DNA of 64,000 bases from Arthrobacter sp. EM1 (lineage in GTDB: Bacteria > Actinomycetota > Actinomycetes > Actinomycetales > Micrococcaceae), in the NCBI RefSeq assembly GCF_029964055.1, contig NZ_CP124836.1, positions 2,232,001 to 2,296,000 of the forward strand, given 5' to 3'. A program made the translations under genes and the position numbers. The stretch's first letter is position 1. Each line of letters opens with the position of its first letter. Shown here piece after piece: positions 53,404-62,700 of the stretch. The notes under the pieces are model-generated. The model had not been told where the DNA came from and ran no database searches. It saw only the letters and a list, made by a program, of their open reading frames with translations.

Positions 53404-53751
53404 ATGAAAAAGACCCTGACCGTCCTGATCGCTGCCGGTGCACTGCTCGGCGCTGCCGGCTGCTCGGCACCCCAAGACACCACCCAGGAGTCCTGCGCCC
53501 GGGTCCAGTCCGTCGGCGCCGGACCAACCTCCGCCGAGGACAAGGCAGGGATGATCCGCCTGGCCAACCGGCTCCGGCCCATCGAGGCCACCGCGGGCGG
53601 GGAGATCAAGGCTCCGCTGCAATCCATCGTCGAATACCTGGACGAGACAGCGAAGGAAAACCCGGATTCCGCCAAACTGCAGGACATGCAGGCCGGCTAC
53701 ACGGCTGCGGGTCAGACGCTCGGCGGGCTCTGCGCCGGCGGCGGCCAGTAG
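53404..53751 (+). CDS. small lipoprotein, unknown function
   Basis: 115 residues. The signal peptide MKKTLTVLIAAGALLGAAGC has its lipidated Cys at residue 20. The mature part is helical (MIRLANRLRPIEATAGGEIKAPLQSIVEYLDETAKEN) with two cysteines, in ESCARV and GGLCAGG near its ends, that may pair. No family is recognised. CGGAG precedes the ATG, and an intrinsic terminator follows. Confidence 0.8.
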   Translation: MKKTLTVLIAAGALLGAAGCSAPQDTTQESCARVQSVGAGPTSAEDKAGMIRLANRLRPIEATAGGEIKAPLQSIVEYLDETAKENPDSAKLQDMQAGYTAAGQTLGGLCAGGGQ

Positions 53752-53780
53752 CGGCAGGACTGCGGCCGCCCAGGGCCACC

Positions 53781-53813
53781 AAAAAAGGACCGGGTCGCCC
53801 GGTCCTTTTTTAT
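53781..53813. terminator. bidirectional intrinsic terminator
   Basis: AAAAAAGGACCGG and CCGGTCCTTTTTT form a perfect hairpin with loop GTCG and A/T runs on both sides. It serves the small lipoprotein gene (plus) and the convergent helicase gene (minus). Confidence 0.92.
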
Positions 53814-53824
53814 GCCGTCAGCGG

Positions 53825-55612
53825 CTACTTCCGGCCGACAAACCAGTCCTGGAGTTTCCGCAACCGGGTCTGCAGTTGCTCCTCGTTTGCCTGCGCCACG
53901 GCCGGGCCCCCGCACACCGTCCGGAGCTTGGTGTGGACGACGCCGTGCGGGGTGCCCGTGCGCGCGGACCAGGCCGCGACGTTCTTGGCCAGCTCGGTGC
54001 GCAGGTCCATCAGCATGCGGTGGTCCGGCATGGCGGGCACCGGTGCTGCGGACGCCGCACCCTGCGCAGACCGTGAGTTTTTGCGGTTGAGCTGATCGTG
54101 CTGGCGCTGGCGCAGCAGCGTGCCGACCTGCTCGGCGTCGAGCAGGCCCGGAATCCCCAGGAAGTCCAGTTCGTCCTCCGAGCCCACCTCGCCGCCGGTG
54201 CCGAACTCGCCGCCGTCGAACAGTACGCGGTCAAACGAGGCCTGCGAATCCAGCGCCTCAAACTTGCCCTTGGTCAACGAATCGGAGGCTTTCTCCTCGC
54301 GGTTCGCCTCGTCCATCAGCGAGTCCTCCGGGTTGAAGAGGCCGTCGCCGTCCTCCTTCTCCGGACGGTCCAGGGCGTGGTCCCGCTCCGCCTCCATGGA
54401 GTTCGCCAGTGCCATCAGTTGCGGCACGGAAGGCAGGAAGACCGACGCCGTCTCGCCGCGTTTCCGGGCGCGGACAAAACGTCCAACGGCCTGGGCGAAG
54501 AAGAGCGGGGTGGCGGTGGATGTGGCATAGACACCGACGGAGAGCCGCGGGACGTCCACACCTTCGGAGACCATCCGCACGGCCACCATCCAGCGCTTCT
54601 CGCTCGCCGTGAACTCCTCGATCTTGCTGGAGGCCTTGGTGTCGTCGGAGAGGATGACCGTGGGCGATTCGCCGGTGATCCTCTTCAGCTGCCCGGCGTA
54701 GGCGCGCGCGTCGTCGTGGTCGGTCGCGATTACCAGCCCGCCGGCGTCGGGAACGGTGCGGCGTACCTCACTGAGGCGTTTGTCCGCCCCGGCCAGCACC
54801 GCCGGAATCCATTCACCTGTTGGGTTCAGTGCCGTCCGCCAGGCCTGGGAGGTAACGTCCTTGGTGACTGCCGATTCGCCGAGGGAAGCCGCCATTTCCT
54901 CGCCGCCGCTTGTGCGCCAGCGCATCTGCCCGGAGTAGGCCATAAACATCACGGGACGGACCACGTGGTCCCGGAGCGCCTTGCCGTAGCCGTAGGTGTA
55001 GTCGGCTTTGGAGCGGCGGATCCCGTCGCGGTCCTCGGCGTATTCCACAAAGGGGATCGGCGAGGTGTCTGACCGGAACGGCGTACCCGTCAGGGAGAGC
55101 CGGCGTGCCGCGGGCTCGAAGGCTTCGCGGAGCCCGTCCCCCCACGACAACGCCTCGCCGCCGTGGTGGATTTCGTCCAGGATCACCAGCGTGCGTGCGG
55201 CCTCGGTCTTGGCGCGGTGCAGCATCGGCTTGCTCGCCACCTGGGCGTAGGTGACGGCCACGCCGATGAAGCCCCGGCCGTGCTGGCCGTCGGCGTTCTT
55301 AAAGTTCGGATCAATGGCGATGCCCACCTTGGCGGCGGCGTCCGCCCACTGCCGCTTCAAGTGGTCCGTGGGCGCAACGATCGTGACTCGGTTGACGATA
55401 TTGGCCTCGATCAGCATGGATGCCACCCGCAGCGCGAAGGTCGTTTTGCCGGCGCCGGGCGTAGCAACCGCAAGGAAGTCCCTGGGTTGAGAGGTGAAGT
55501 AGCTGTCGAGGGCTTCCTGCTGCCAGGCGCGGAGCTTCGGCGCGGTTCCCCAGGCTGCCCGCTCAGGATACGCGGGGGGCAGCACTGGTCCGCCAAAGAG
55601 TGTCTCTGTCAC
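53825..55612 (-). CDS. DEAD/DEAH-box superfamily 2 helicase
   Basis: 595 residues. Motif I is FLAVATPGAGKTTFALRVA, motif II LVILDEIHHGG (DEIH), motif III SLTGTPFRSD, and the C-terminal RecA domain has VAVRMVSEGVDVPRLSVGVYAT and FFAQAVGRFVRARKRGE (motif VI). It resembles the ERCC3/RecG-like restriction-type helicases found next to DUF3039 in actinobacteria. The C-terminal 200 residues are acidic and low-complexity. A start at GTG 55612 (VTETLFGGPVLP) is preferred; a TTG at 55660 would add GSGSSARNGGSQ, which looks non-coding. Confidence 0.92.
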   Translation of the reverse strand: MTETLFGGPVLPPAYPERAAWGTAPKLRAWQQEALDSYFTSQPRDFLAVATPGAGKTTFALRVASMLIEANIVNRVTIVAPTDHLKRQWADAAAKVGIAIDPNFKNADGQHGRGFIGVAVTYAQVASKPMLHRAKTEAARTLVILDEIHHGGEALSWGDGLREAFEPAARRLSLTGTPFRSDTSPIPFVEYAEDRDGIRRSKADYTYGYGKALRDHVVRPVMFMAYSGQMRWRTSGGEEMAASLGESAVTKDVTSQAWRTALNPTGEWIPAVLAGADKRLSEVRRTVPDAGGLVIATDHDDARAYAGQLKRITGESPTVILSDDTKASSKIEEFTASEKRWMVAVRMVSEGVDVPRLSVGVYATSTATPLFFAQAVGRFVRARKRGETASVFLPSVPQLMALANSMEAERDHALDRPEKEDGDGLFNPEDSLMDEANREEKASDSLTKGKFEALDSQASFDRVLFDGGEFGTGGEVGSEDELDFLGIPGLLDAEQVGTLLRQRQHDQLNRKNSRSAQGAASAAPVPAMPDHRMLMDLRTELAKNVAAWSARTGTPHGVVHTKLRTVCGGPAVAQANEEQLQTRLRKLQDWFVGRK

Positions 55613-55814
55613 CTGGGACCCGCCATTTCGCGCACTGCTGCCGCTGCCGGAAAAACCCAATAAAACACAAAAACACCAATCTTTTCGGATGAACCGTCAG
55701 TACTTACCGGCCAGCGGGGACCGGGCAGCATTCGCCGGACGGACAGGACCCCGACGCGCGGCCGGACTCCCGGACGCGGTACATGCTGCCGCGGTCCCGC
55801 GCTGCCCGGCCGGA

Positions 55815-56135
55815 CTACTTGCCGCCGTCGCCCTTGCCGCCGCCGTCGCCGCCGGGACGGAGGCCTTCGTAGACCTCTTTGCATTCGGGGCAGACGGGGA
55901 ACTTCTTCGGATCGCGGCCCGGTGTCCACACTTTGCCGCACAAGGCGATCACGGGGTCGCCGGACAGCGCGGACTCCATGATTTTTTCCTTGCGCACGTA
56001 GTGCGAAAATCGTTCCCGGTCCCCGGGCTCAACGTCCTGGCGCAGTTCCTCGCGCTCGATCGTGGCCGTCGACGTCCCGGTTCCGGAGAGCTCGCGCATC
56101 GGGTCGTTTTCGAGAGGATCGGTCATGCTGTTCAT
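55815..56135 (-). CDS. DUF3039 domain-containing protein
   Basis: 106 residues. The conserved core is ERFSHYVRKEKIMESALSGDPVIALCGKVWTPGRDPKKFPVCPECKEVYEGL, with cysteines in ALCGK and VCPEC that should bind zinc. The tail is Gly/Lys/Asp-rich. The start at 56135 is supported by TAAGAT 7 nt upstream (leaderless); other in-frame ATGs lie at 56144 and 56126. This actinobacterial family of unknown role is typically followed by the helicase gene, as here. Confidence 0.92.
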   Translation of the reverse strand: MNSMTDPLENDPMRELSGTGTSTATIEREELRQDVEPGDRERFSHYVRKEKIMESALSGDPVIALCGKVWTPGRDPKKFPVCPECKEVYEGLRPGGDGGGKGDGGK

Positions 56136-56221
56136 AACATCCATCTTAGCCGCTGGATGTGACGGCAGTGCGACGGGACGGCATCGGCACCGCTGTTCGG
56201 GTCCCGGCTGCGGCTCCCGCC

Positions 56222-57793
56222 TCACCGGTTGACGGCGAGCTGGGCCAGCAGTTCAGGCCCCCGCGCGTCGAGCCATTTGCCACCGAGCCGCACTCCTGCG
56301 GCGAACAACGCCGCGCCCAGGACCGGGCCCAGGACCAGGTTGATCCAGCCGGGAACTGTGCTGCCGGTGACTAATTGCGCCGCTACCAGGGCGACTTCGG
56401 GGAGCATCAGCACCAGGAGCACCCCCATGCCGCCGAACTGCACGGCCATCGCCTGCGCCATATTGCCCGGCGGCTTCTTGAACGGGCTGTCGCCGGGGAG
56501 CGGCACCGCGACGGTGTAGCGTGCCGACACCACCGAGGACAGGCCCAGCCCGCTGAACAGCACCCCGAGGGAGAGCCCGAGCACGCCGGGCAGCAGCGTC
56601 CAGTCGGCGCCGAAGAGGAAGGGCAGGGCGCTGAGCGCCAGCACCGTCGGCAGGGCGAAGACCAGGCATGCCAGGGCGCGGCCAAGCCGGTCGTGGCTCC
56701 CCCTGACTCCGGTCGAAAGGTGCAGGGCAAAGGCGGTGCTGTCATAGGAGACATCCGTTGAGATGGACCAGGCGAGCAGGAACGCAATCAGTGGGCCGAT
56801 AAAGAGCAGCAGTCCGTAGGCCCCGGTCTGGGTCGCCTGGAACAGCAGCAGCACCGGCAGCAGCGGCACGACCACGAGAGTGCCGGCGTACCTTGGGTCG
56901 CGGAGCCAATAGCTCAGGCACCGCGCCGCGATTGCTCCCGTCGGGGTACCCGGGAACAGGGCGAAGAAGCCCAGCCCTGCGGCGCGCTGCTTGGCGGTGC
57001 CGGCATACGGGGGCGTCACGAGGGCCCGCTGCAGCAGGAGTTTCCAGCACAGCGCCAGTCCCGCGAGTGTGGTCAGCGCGATCAGGAACTTCAGCGCCGC
57101 GGCACCATAGCTCCCCGCGGCGAGTTCGCCGCCAAGGGACCACGCCGCACCTGCCGGGGTCCATGAGAGCGTTCCGGCGAGTCCGGTCAGGAATTGCCCG
57201 GAACCGGCGATGCCCCCGGCGACACTGGCCACAATCGGGCCCATCAGGACCAGCGGGATCAGGAAGACGACGGCGCTGGCGTCCTTGAACCGGCGGGAAC
57301 CTGCCAGCCCGGCCGTGGCCGTGGTGGCCACCTTGGAGAGCACAATGCAGCTGAGTACGCCAAGCACCGCACCGATGAGGGCGCCCACCGCGCCGGGGAG
57401 GCTCCGGGACCAGGTCCCGACGGTGCCAAGCGCCAACAGTGTGGTCGCAATTCCCGGGATTCCGATCAGCCCGCCCAGGGCAAGCCCGGTCAGCAACGCC
57501 GGCATCGGCACGGCGAAGGTGGTGAATCGTGCCGGGTCCAGGGTCATGTCGGCGGCTGAGACGGCAACCGGGATGAGCGCCCAGCCCAGCAGCGCCGCGG
57601 AGCCGCCCAGCACAACAACAGTCTGCGCCAGGGGCACGTCCTCGCCGCGGAGCAGCAGCAGGGCAGTGACGCCCAAGGCCACCAGCCCCAGCGCATACAG
57701 GGCACCGATGCCAAGGCCCACCAGCTGCCAGGGACTGCGCCGGACGCTGTTGCGCAGCAGGGTCAGCTTGAGCCTTAGAAGGTGCGCAACCAT
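56222..57793 (-). CDS. ABC transporter permease
   Basis: 523 residues with about 12 TM helices and no extracellular domain of note; the first helix follows LLRLKLTLLRNSVRRSPWQ. It forms an exporter with the ATPase encoded just upstream: the ATPase gene overlaps its start by 19 bp. Actinobacterial relatives are often annotated as transporter proteins without known substrate. It runs to the end of the operon and is followed by the DUF3039 gene region. Confidence 0.88.
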   Translation of the reverse strand: MVAHLLRLKLTLLRNSVRRSPWQLVGLGIGALYALGLVALGVTALLLLRGEDVPLAQTVVVLGGSAALLGWALIPVAVSAADMTLDPARFTTFAVPMPALLTGLALGGLIGIPGIATTLLALGTVGTWSRSLPGAVGALIGAVLGVLSCIVLSKVATTATAGLAGSRRFKDASAVVFLIPLVLMGPIVASVAGGIAGSGQFLTGLAGTLSWTPAGAAWSLGGELAAGSYGAAALKFLIALTTLAGLALCWKLLLQRALVTPPYAGTAKQRAAGLGFFALFPGTPTGAIAARCLSYWLRDPRYAGTLVVVPLLPVLLLFQATQTGAYGLLLFIGPLIAFLLAWSISTDVSYDSTAFALHLSTGVRGSHDRLGRALACLVFALPTVLALSALPFLFGADWTLLPGVLGLSLGVLFSGLGLSSVVSARYTVAVPLPGDSPFKKPPGNMAQAMAVQFGGMGVLLVLMLPEVALVAAQLVTGSTVPGWINLVLGPVLGAALFAAGVRLGGKWLDARGPELLAQLAVNR

Positions 57794-58581
57794 TCCAGCC
57801 CCTCCGTGTGGTTGCGGCCGCCGACCAGTTGGACGAATCGGTCCTCGAGGGATCCGCCGCCGCGGACCGCGTCCACCGTCCCGGCCGCAAGGACCCGCCC
57901 GGCGGCGACAACGGCCACGTGGTCACACATCCGCTGGACCAGGTCCATCACGTGGCTGGAGATAATCACCGTGCCCCCGGACGCCACATACCGGTCCAGG
58001 ATGTCGCGGATGTTGGCGGCCGACACCGGATCCACCGACTCAAACGGCTCGTCGAGGACCAGCAGCCGGGGCGCGTGGATCAGCGCGGAGGCGAGGGCGA
58101 TCTTTTTGGTCATCCCGGCGGAGTAGTCAACCACCAGCGTTCCCGCGTCGGCCCCCAGATCCAGGGCAGCCAACAGTTCCTTGACCCGTGCGGACACCAC
58201 ATCCTTGGCCATGCCGCGCAGCAGCCCGGCATAGCTCACCAGCTGTTCGCCGGTCAGCCGGTCAAAGAGCCGGACACCGTCAGGGAGGATTCCCATGAGT
58301 TTTTTGGCCGTCAGCGGCCGTTGCCAGACATCCACTCCGTGCACCAGCGCCGTGCCGAAGTCCGGCCGCAGCAGCCCGGTAGCCATCGACAGCGTGGTGG
58401 TCTTACCGGCTCCGTTCGGGCCGACGATACCGTAAAAGGAGCCTGCCGGAATATCCAGGCTGATACCGTCGACGGCGATTTTATCGCCAAAGCGCTTGGC
58501 GAGCCCGCGCAGCGACAGCGCCGGAACCTCCTGCCCCGGCTGGTGTCCAGTGCCGTGCGGATGTGGTTCGGGAAGACTCAT
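57775..58581 (-). CDS. ABC transporter ATP-binding protein
   Basis: 268 residues. Walker A GPNGAGKTTTLS, Walker B LLVLDEPFESVD, H-loop VIISSHVMDLV. The signature is YSAGMTKKIALASAL rather than the usual LSGGQ, a variant seen in some exporter ATPases. It energises the permease encoded downstream. TAGCCT lies 6 nt before the ATG, so the two-gene mRNA is probably leaderless. Confidence 0.94.
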   Translation of the reverse strand: MSLPEPHPHGTGHQPGQEVPALSLRGLAKRFGDKIAVDGISLDIPAGSFYGIVGPNGAGKTTTLSMATGLLRPDFGTALVHGVDVWQRPLTAKKLMGILPDGVRLFDRLTGEQLVSYAGLLRGMAKDVVSARVKELLAALDLGADAGTLVVDYSAGMTKKIALASALIHAPRLLVLDEPFESVDPVSAANIRDILDRYVASGGTVIISSHVMDLVQRMCDHVAVVAAGRVLAAGTVDAVRGGGSLEDRFVQLVGGRNHTEGLEWLRTF

Positions 58582-58653
58582 AACGCTAGGCTAGCTGCCC
58601 CGGTACCCGGAAGGGATCCTCCGAGAGGCGTAATCTTGGCCGCCAGCGGGTCC

Positions 58654-59754
58654 CTAGAAGGAATGACGGGGAATGGCACGTTCGTATTGCGGGGGCCACG
58701 CCAGGTTATCGCCAAGTTCGAACGCGGCCCGCAACCACCAGTGCGGATCACGCAATGCTGCCCGGGCGATGAACACGCCGTCAGCCTGTCCGGTCGCCAC
58801 GGCATGTTCGGCTTGGCCGGCGGAGGTCAGCAGGCCAACGGTGCCGGTCCGGACTCCCGTTTCGCGCCGGATGCGCGCGGCGAAACCGGTCTGGTAGCCG
58901 GGCCCTGCCTTGATCTGCTGGTGTGCCACGGCGCCGCCGCTGGAAACATCCACGAGATCCACACCATGCTCCGCGGCTGCCTTGGCCAGACGGACCGAAT
59001 CCGCAACGTCGATGCCGCCTTCGGCCCAATCGGAGGCAGAGATCCGGAGCAGTAGGGGCATGGAGTCGGGAATGACCGCGCGGACGGCATCTATCACCGC
59101 GAGGGTCAGCCGGTTTCGCCCAGCCTCGTCGCCGCCCCAGCGATCGGTGCGGTCGTTGATGAGCGGACTCTGGAACTGGTGCAGCAGATAACCGTGGGCG
59201 CCATGTATTTCGATGGTGTCGAAGCCGGCTCCGACGGCCCGGACGGCGGCCGCGGCGAAGTCCGCGATGACGGCGTCGATTTCGGTCTCAGTCATCGCCG
59301 AAGGTGACTCGTAGCCATCAAAAGCCCCGGTGCCCGGTCCCACGGTGGGCCAGCCGCCGTCGTCCGCCGGGACCGTTCCCGTGTGGCCGGAGAACGGCCA
59401 GTAGGAGGATGCCTTGCGGCCGGCATGCGCAAGCTGGGTGCCGATTTTCGCCTCCGCCGTGCCGTGCCGGTGCACAAAGGAGGTGATCCGTTCCCAGGCC
59501 GCTGCCTGGTCGTCGTTGTAGAGGCCGGCATCACGCGGGCTGATCCGGCCGGCGGCATTCACGGCCGCCGCTTCGGTGAGGATCAGGGCTGCCCCGCCGG
59601 TGGCGAACGCGCCCAGATGCATCAGGTGCCAGTCGTTGGGGACACCTTCCCCGGTTTCCGGCTCGCAGCTGTACTGGCACATCGGAGATACCCAGCCGCG
59701 GTGTTGCAGGGTCACGGAGCGGAGTTCCAGCGGAGTGAAAAGCGCCGACGCCAT
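58654..59754 (-). CDS. NADH:flavin oxidoreductase, old yellow enzyme (YqjM-like)
   Basis: 366 residues. FMN TIM-barrel of the OYE family, YqjM-like subgroup: SPMCQYSCEPETGEGVPNDWHLMHLG near the N terminus, TQLAHAGRKASSYWPF, the His pair in IEIHGAHGYLLHQFQSPLINDRTDRWGG, and GQADGVFIARAALRDPHW. It reduces activated C=C bonds with NADPH. The start overlaps the stop of the thioredoxin-fold gene by 1 bp, so the two form an operon. Confidence 0.95.
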   Translation of the reverse strand: MASALFTPLELRSVTLQHRGWVSPMCQYSCEPETGEGVPNDWHLMHLGAFATGGAALILTEAAAVNAAGRISPRDAGLYNDDQAAAWERITSFVHRHGTAEAKIGTQLAHAGRKASSYWPFSGHTGTVPADDGGWPTVGPGTGAFDGYESPSAMTETEIDAVIADFAAAAVRAVGAGFDTIEIHGAHGYLLHQFQSPLINDRTDRWGGDEAGRNRLTLAVIDAVRAVIPDSMPLLLRISASDWAEGGIDVADSVRLAKAAAEHGVDLVDVSSGGAVAHQQIKAGPGYQTGFAARIRRETGVRTGTVGLLTSAGQAEHAVATGQADGVFIARAALRDPHWWLRAAFELGDNLAWPPQYERAIPRHSF

Positions 59755-60743
59755 CAGAAAAGCACCCGAGCGAGGTTTTGGCGCGCCTTCGCCACGCGGT
59801 CGTCGGCCGGACCCACAACATCGAACAGTTCCAGCAGCCTGATCCGTGCAGTTTCCCGCTCCGGGCCGAAATTCCTGCCGATGAACGCCACGATCCTACC
59901 GAGGCCGTCCTCGATATGACCGCCTGCGACGTCCAGGTCCGCCACCTCAAGTTGGGCCTCGAGGTTATCCGGCCCGGCGGCGGCTTTCTGGCGCAGCGCC
60001 TCGGTGTCCGCGGACGAAAGCACCTGGAGCCGGTCCATCAGTCCCACCTGTGCCAGTCCGGTCTTGGCTTCGGAGTCTGCCGGCATCTCCAGCAGTGCCT
60101 GGCGGTACGCTTCGGCGGCCGCAGCGAAGTCCCCGGCTTCGATCGCGTCGAACGCCTTCTGGTGCAGCGGAGGCAGCGGCGCAGCTTCGGGTTCGGCAGC
60201 TCCTGCTCCCCCAGCGCCGACACGTCCGGCCACGCCGTTGGCACCGGCGACCTTAAGCAGCTCATCAAGCAGGCTGCGGACCTGTGGTTCCTCTGCACCG
60301 CCTTGGAAAAGGGGCACCGGCTGGCCCTTGACCAGCGCCACGGCGGTCGGCACTGCCTGCACCTGGAACGCCTGGGCGAGCTGCGGGAATGCTTCGACGT
60401 CCGCGGCGCCGAGCACCAGCTGGCCCTCGTAGCTGTCCACGATCCGTTCCAGCGTGTCCACAACGTCAGCGGAACCGGGCGAATAGGAAGCCCAGAGTGC
60501 AACGACGACCGGGACCTGGGCCGAAAGCTCAACGAGTTCCTGGAAGTTTGCTTCGGTGATGTCCACCCGGAGCGGACGGGCCGGGGGCTCCGCCTCGCCG
60601 CCGGCGGCGGCCCCGGGCAACTGTGGTGATCCGGCGGCAGGCGGCGCGGGACGCTGTTTCAGTGCGGAAAGGTCGACGGCGCCCCGCAGGCTGAGCGGGT
60701 TGGCGGCAGCTGGCGGGACCGGGCGGGAAACTGGCGAAGTCAT
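59754..60743 (-). CDS. thioredoxin-fold/TPR protein (YbbN/CnoX-like) without CxxC
   Basis: 329 residues. After a Pro/Ala-rich N-terminal region (1-60) comes a thioredoxin fold (ITEANFQELVELSAQVPVVVALWASYSPGSADVVDTLERI...VPTAVALVKGQPVPLFQGG), then an Ala/Gly linker and TPR-like helices (FDAIEAGDFAAAAEAYRQALLEMPADSEAKTGLAQV). This is the layout of the chaperedoxin YbbN/CnoX. The usual WCxxC is replaced by WASYSPGS, so no redox activity is expected and a holdase or adaptor role is more likely. TAGAGT lies 6 nt before the ATG (leaderless). Confidence 0.92.
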   Translation of the reverse strand: MTSPVSRPVPPAAANPLSLRGAVDLSALKQRPAPPAAGSPQLPGAAAGGEAEPPARPLRVDITEANFQELVELSAQVPVVVALWASYSPGSADVVDTLERIVDSYEGQLVLGAADVEAFPQLAQAFQVQAVPTAVALVKGQPVPLFQGGAEEPQVRSLLDELLKVAGANGVAGRVGAGGAGAAEPEAAPLPPLHQKAFDAIEAGDFAAAAEAYRQALLEMPADSEAKTGLAQVGLMDRLQVLSSADTEALRQKAAAGPDNLEAQLEVADLDVAGGHIEDGLGRIVAFIGRNFGPERETARIRLLELFDVVGPADDRVAKARQNLARVLF

Positions 60744-60766
60744 GGTTCCACTCTAGCCACATTGGC

Positions 60767-60800
60767 CCCGGACGGTGCGACGCGGGTCGCACCGTCCGGG
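60767..60800 (-). terminator. perfect 15-bp hairpin, probable terminator
   Basis: CCCGGACGGTGCGAC and GTCGCACCGTCCGGG pair perfectly around GCGG. It lies 31 nt downstream of the stop of the membrane-protein gene (minus strand) and upstream of the thioredoxin-fold gene's promoter. There is no clear T-run, as is common for actinobacterial terminators. Confidence 0.65.
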
Positions 60801-60830
60801 CGAAAGGACCCGGCCCCGGCCAGGCACGGA

Positions 60831-62678
60831 CTACTTGAAGGAGGCTCCCACAAGTCCACGGGTGGCGGCCACGAGTTTCATCGGGTCCTGGGATCCTGCC
60901 GGCGGAATGAAAACAGCCACAGACTCGGCAAAGTTCAACACCATTCCGGTGCTGGTCTCTTTGCCGCCCGCCAACGCCGCTGCGTCATCTCCGATTGTCA
61001 GTTTGTCCCCGGCGGCCTTGGGTGTGCCATCAAAAGCGAAGTTCAGCCGTCCCAGCGCCAAGGCACCGCCGTCGGCAGTCCGGAACACCACAACGCTTTC
61101 GGGCACCACTTTGTGGGTGAAAGCGAAAGTGCCGTTAACGCCGGAGTTCACTACGTCGCCCTGATATGCCAGCGTGTCAGCAATGTAGGGCGAGGAAGCA
61201 CCCTCGGTGAGTTTGTCCTTGAACGAAGAATCGGCGGAGTTCAGCCGGTCGCCCAGCCCTGCCAGGGCTTCCTCACCGCTGTACAGCAGACCAGATTTAT
61301 CCGTGGGCGCAAGCGTCTCGGTGCCCCCGCGGGCAATTCCCGGGAAGGTCGTTCCCGGTTGCAGCGGCGTGCTTAGGACCAGCTTGTAGTTCTCCCGCGG
61401 AGAGGCCTGGGTCAGGGTGAGCAACTGCGGCACAACATTGCCCTCGCCCTGGGTAACGGCCATCACAGAGCGCGGCCAGGCGCGCTGCTCGGTGACGACA
61501 GTGGTCAGGAGCTTGGTCGCACGGACCGGCATCCGGGCCTCGTACGAACCAACCTGGGACCGGATCTTGTAGTTCTGGGTGCGCACCTCGAGCTCGGGTC
61601 CGGCCACCCGCGCCGCCAGCTGGCTGGCGTCCCGGGCTGCGTCTCCTGCGTCGACGGCACTGGAGACCTGTTCAAGGATGCGGCGGAACTGCACATCGAG
61701 CAGGACCGGCAGACCCGAAGCCTGCCCGCCGGCGGCCGAAGTGCTCGGCGACGGGGACGGCGTCTGGCTAGCCTGGGCGGCCGTGCCGCTGCCTGCGACA
61801 GCGGTGGCGGTCAGCAGCGCGACGGCGGCTGCGCTGCGCCTGAGCCGCTGCGCCACCGGGACCGGCCGGGCGGTGAACTGCTCGGCGCCGCCCTTCGGAT
61901 CGGTGCGCTCCGGATCACCCGCGGACGGACCGATCACGGGGACGCCCCCGGTGGCACCGGCGGATTCCGCTGCATCTTTGCGTGCATTGGCTTTGCGTGC
62001 CGCGGCTTTGGCCATGGCGCCGCGGGGGCCCGTGCTGTCGCCGGCACCGTCGCTGCCGGTGCGCCCGCCGGTCCTGGGCCTGAGTGCCAGCAGCGCGGCG
62101 CCGGCCAGAATAAGCAGTCCCCCGAGAACCATAAAGGGAACGGCCCAGGGGGTGGACGTGTCATTCGGGAAGGTGATGGTGATCGAACCGGGGGCCGGTT
62201 TGGTGCCATCGGCCGCCAGCAGCAAGGACCAGTCACCGTCCGCCGGCGGGGTCCAGTTGTACTTCAGCTCGCCGCTGGCGTTTTCGGTGCTGGCCCACAG
62301 GTCCGAGCCAGCCGGCGACGGCGCGGTGGATTCTCCGTCGGCATGCGTCAACTGCAGGTCCTTGCCGTCCTCCGAAACGCCGGAGACGGTGTTGTGGGCA
62401 GTCTTGCCCACCCAGGCCGCGACATCGTCGGGCCGGCCGGCCGCGAGGATGAAGCTGCCTTCGCCCTTGACGTTAATAGTCACCGTGCCCGCGTGCAGGG
62501 TGCGAAGCTTTTCGTCAAAGACCGTCAGCGGCGCGGCGGTGGCACCGGCGGGTGCTGTGGCGGTCACGGTCTCGGCCGGAGCCCAGAAGGTCTTCTGCCC
62601 GATGCCGGCCAGTAGTGTCAGGAGGCCCAGCAGCACTAGTGCAACTGCAGTCTTGAAACGCAAAATATTACCCATCAT
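60831..62678 (-). CDS. large membrane-anchored exported protein, unknown function
   Basis: 615 residues. Three hydrophobic segments: 11-29 (AVALVLLGLLTLLAGIGQ), 178-199 (WAVPFMVLGGLLILAGAALLAL) and 282-302. The first extracytoplasmic part (30-175) is beta-rich. A basic cytoplasmic linker (Arg/Lys/Ala-rich, 200-281) leads to the third helix, and a 300-residue C-terminal extracytoplasmic domain follows a Ser/Pro/Thr spacer. No catalytic motif is recognised; relatives in Arthrobacter-type genomes are annotated inconsistently. The start at 62678 has a second Met right after it; the Shine-Dalgarno is weak. A GTAAC inverted repeat lies 23 nt upstream. Confidence 0.85.
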   Translation of the reverse strand: MMGNILRFKTAVALVLLGLLTLLAGIGQKTFWAPAETVTATAPAGATAAPLTVFDEKLRTLHAGTVTINVKGEGSFILAAGRPDDVAAWVGKTAHNTVSGVSEDGKDLQLTHADGESTAPSPAGSDLWASTENASGELKYNWTPPADGDWSLLLAADGTKPAPGSITITFPNDTSTPWAVPFMVLGGLLILAGAALLALRPRTGGRTGSDGAGDSTGPRGAMAKAAARKANARKDAAESAGATGGVPVIGPSAGDPERTDPKGGAEQFTARPVPVAQRLRRSAAAVALLTATAVAGSGTAAQASQTPSPSPSTSAAGGQASGLPVLLDVQFRRILEQVSSAVDAGDAARDASQLAARVAGPELEVRTQNYKIRSQVGSYEARMPVRATKLLTTVVTEQRAWPRSVMAVTQGEGNVVPQLLTLTQASPRENYKLVLSTPLQPGTTFPGIARGGTETLAPTDKSGLLYSGEEALAGLGDRLNSADSSFKDKLTEGASSPYIADTLAYQGDVVNSGVNGTFAFTHKVVPESVVVFRTADGGALALGRLNFAFDGTPKAAGDKLTIGDDAAALAGGKETSTGMVLNFAESVAVFIPPAGSQDPMKLVAATRGLVGASFK

Positions 62679-62700
62679 CAGCGGACGCTTTGCCTTAATA

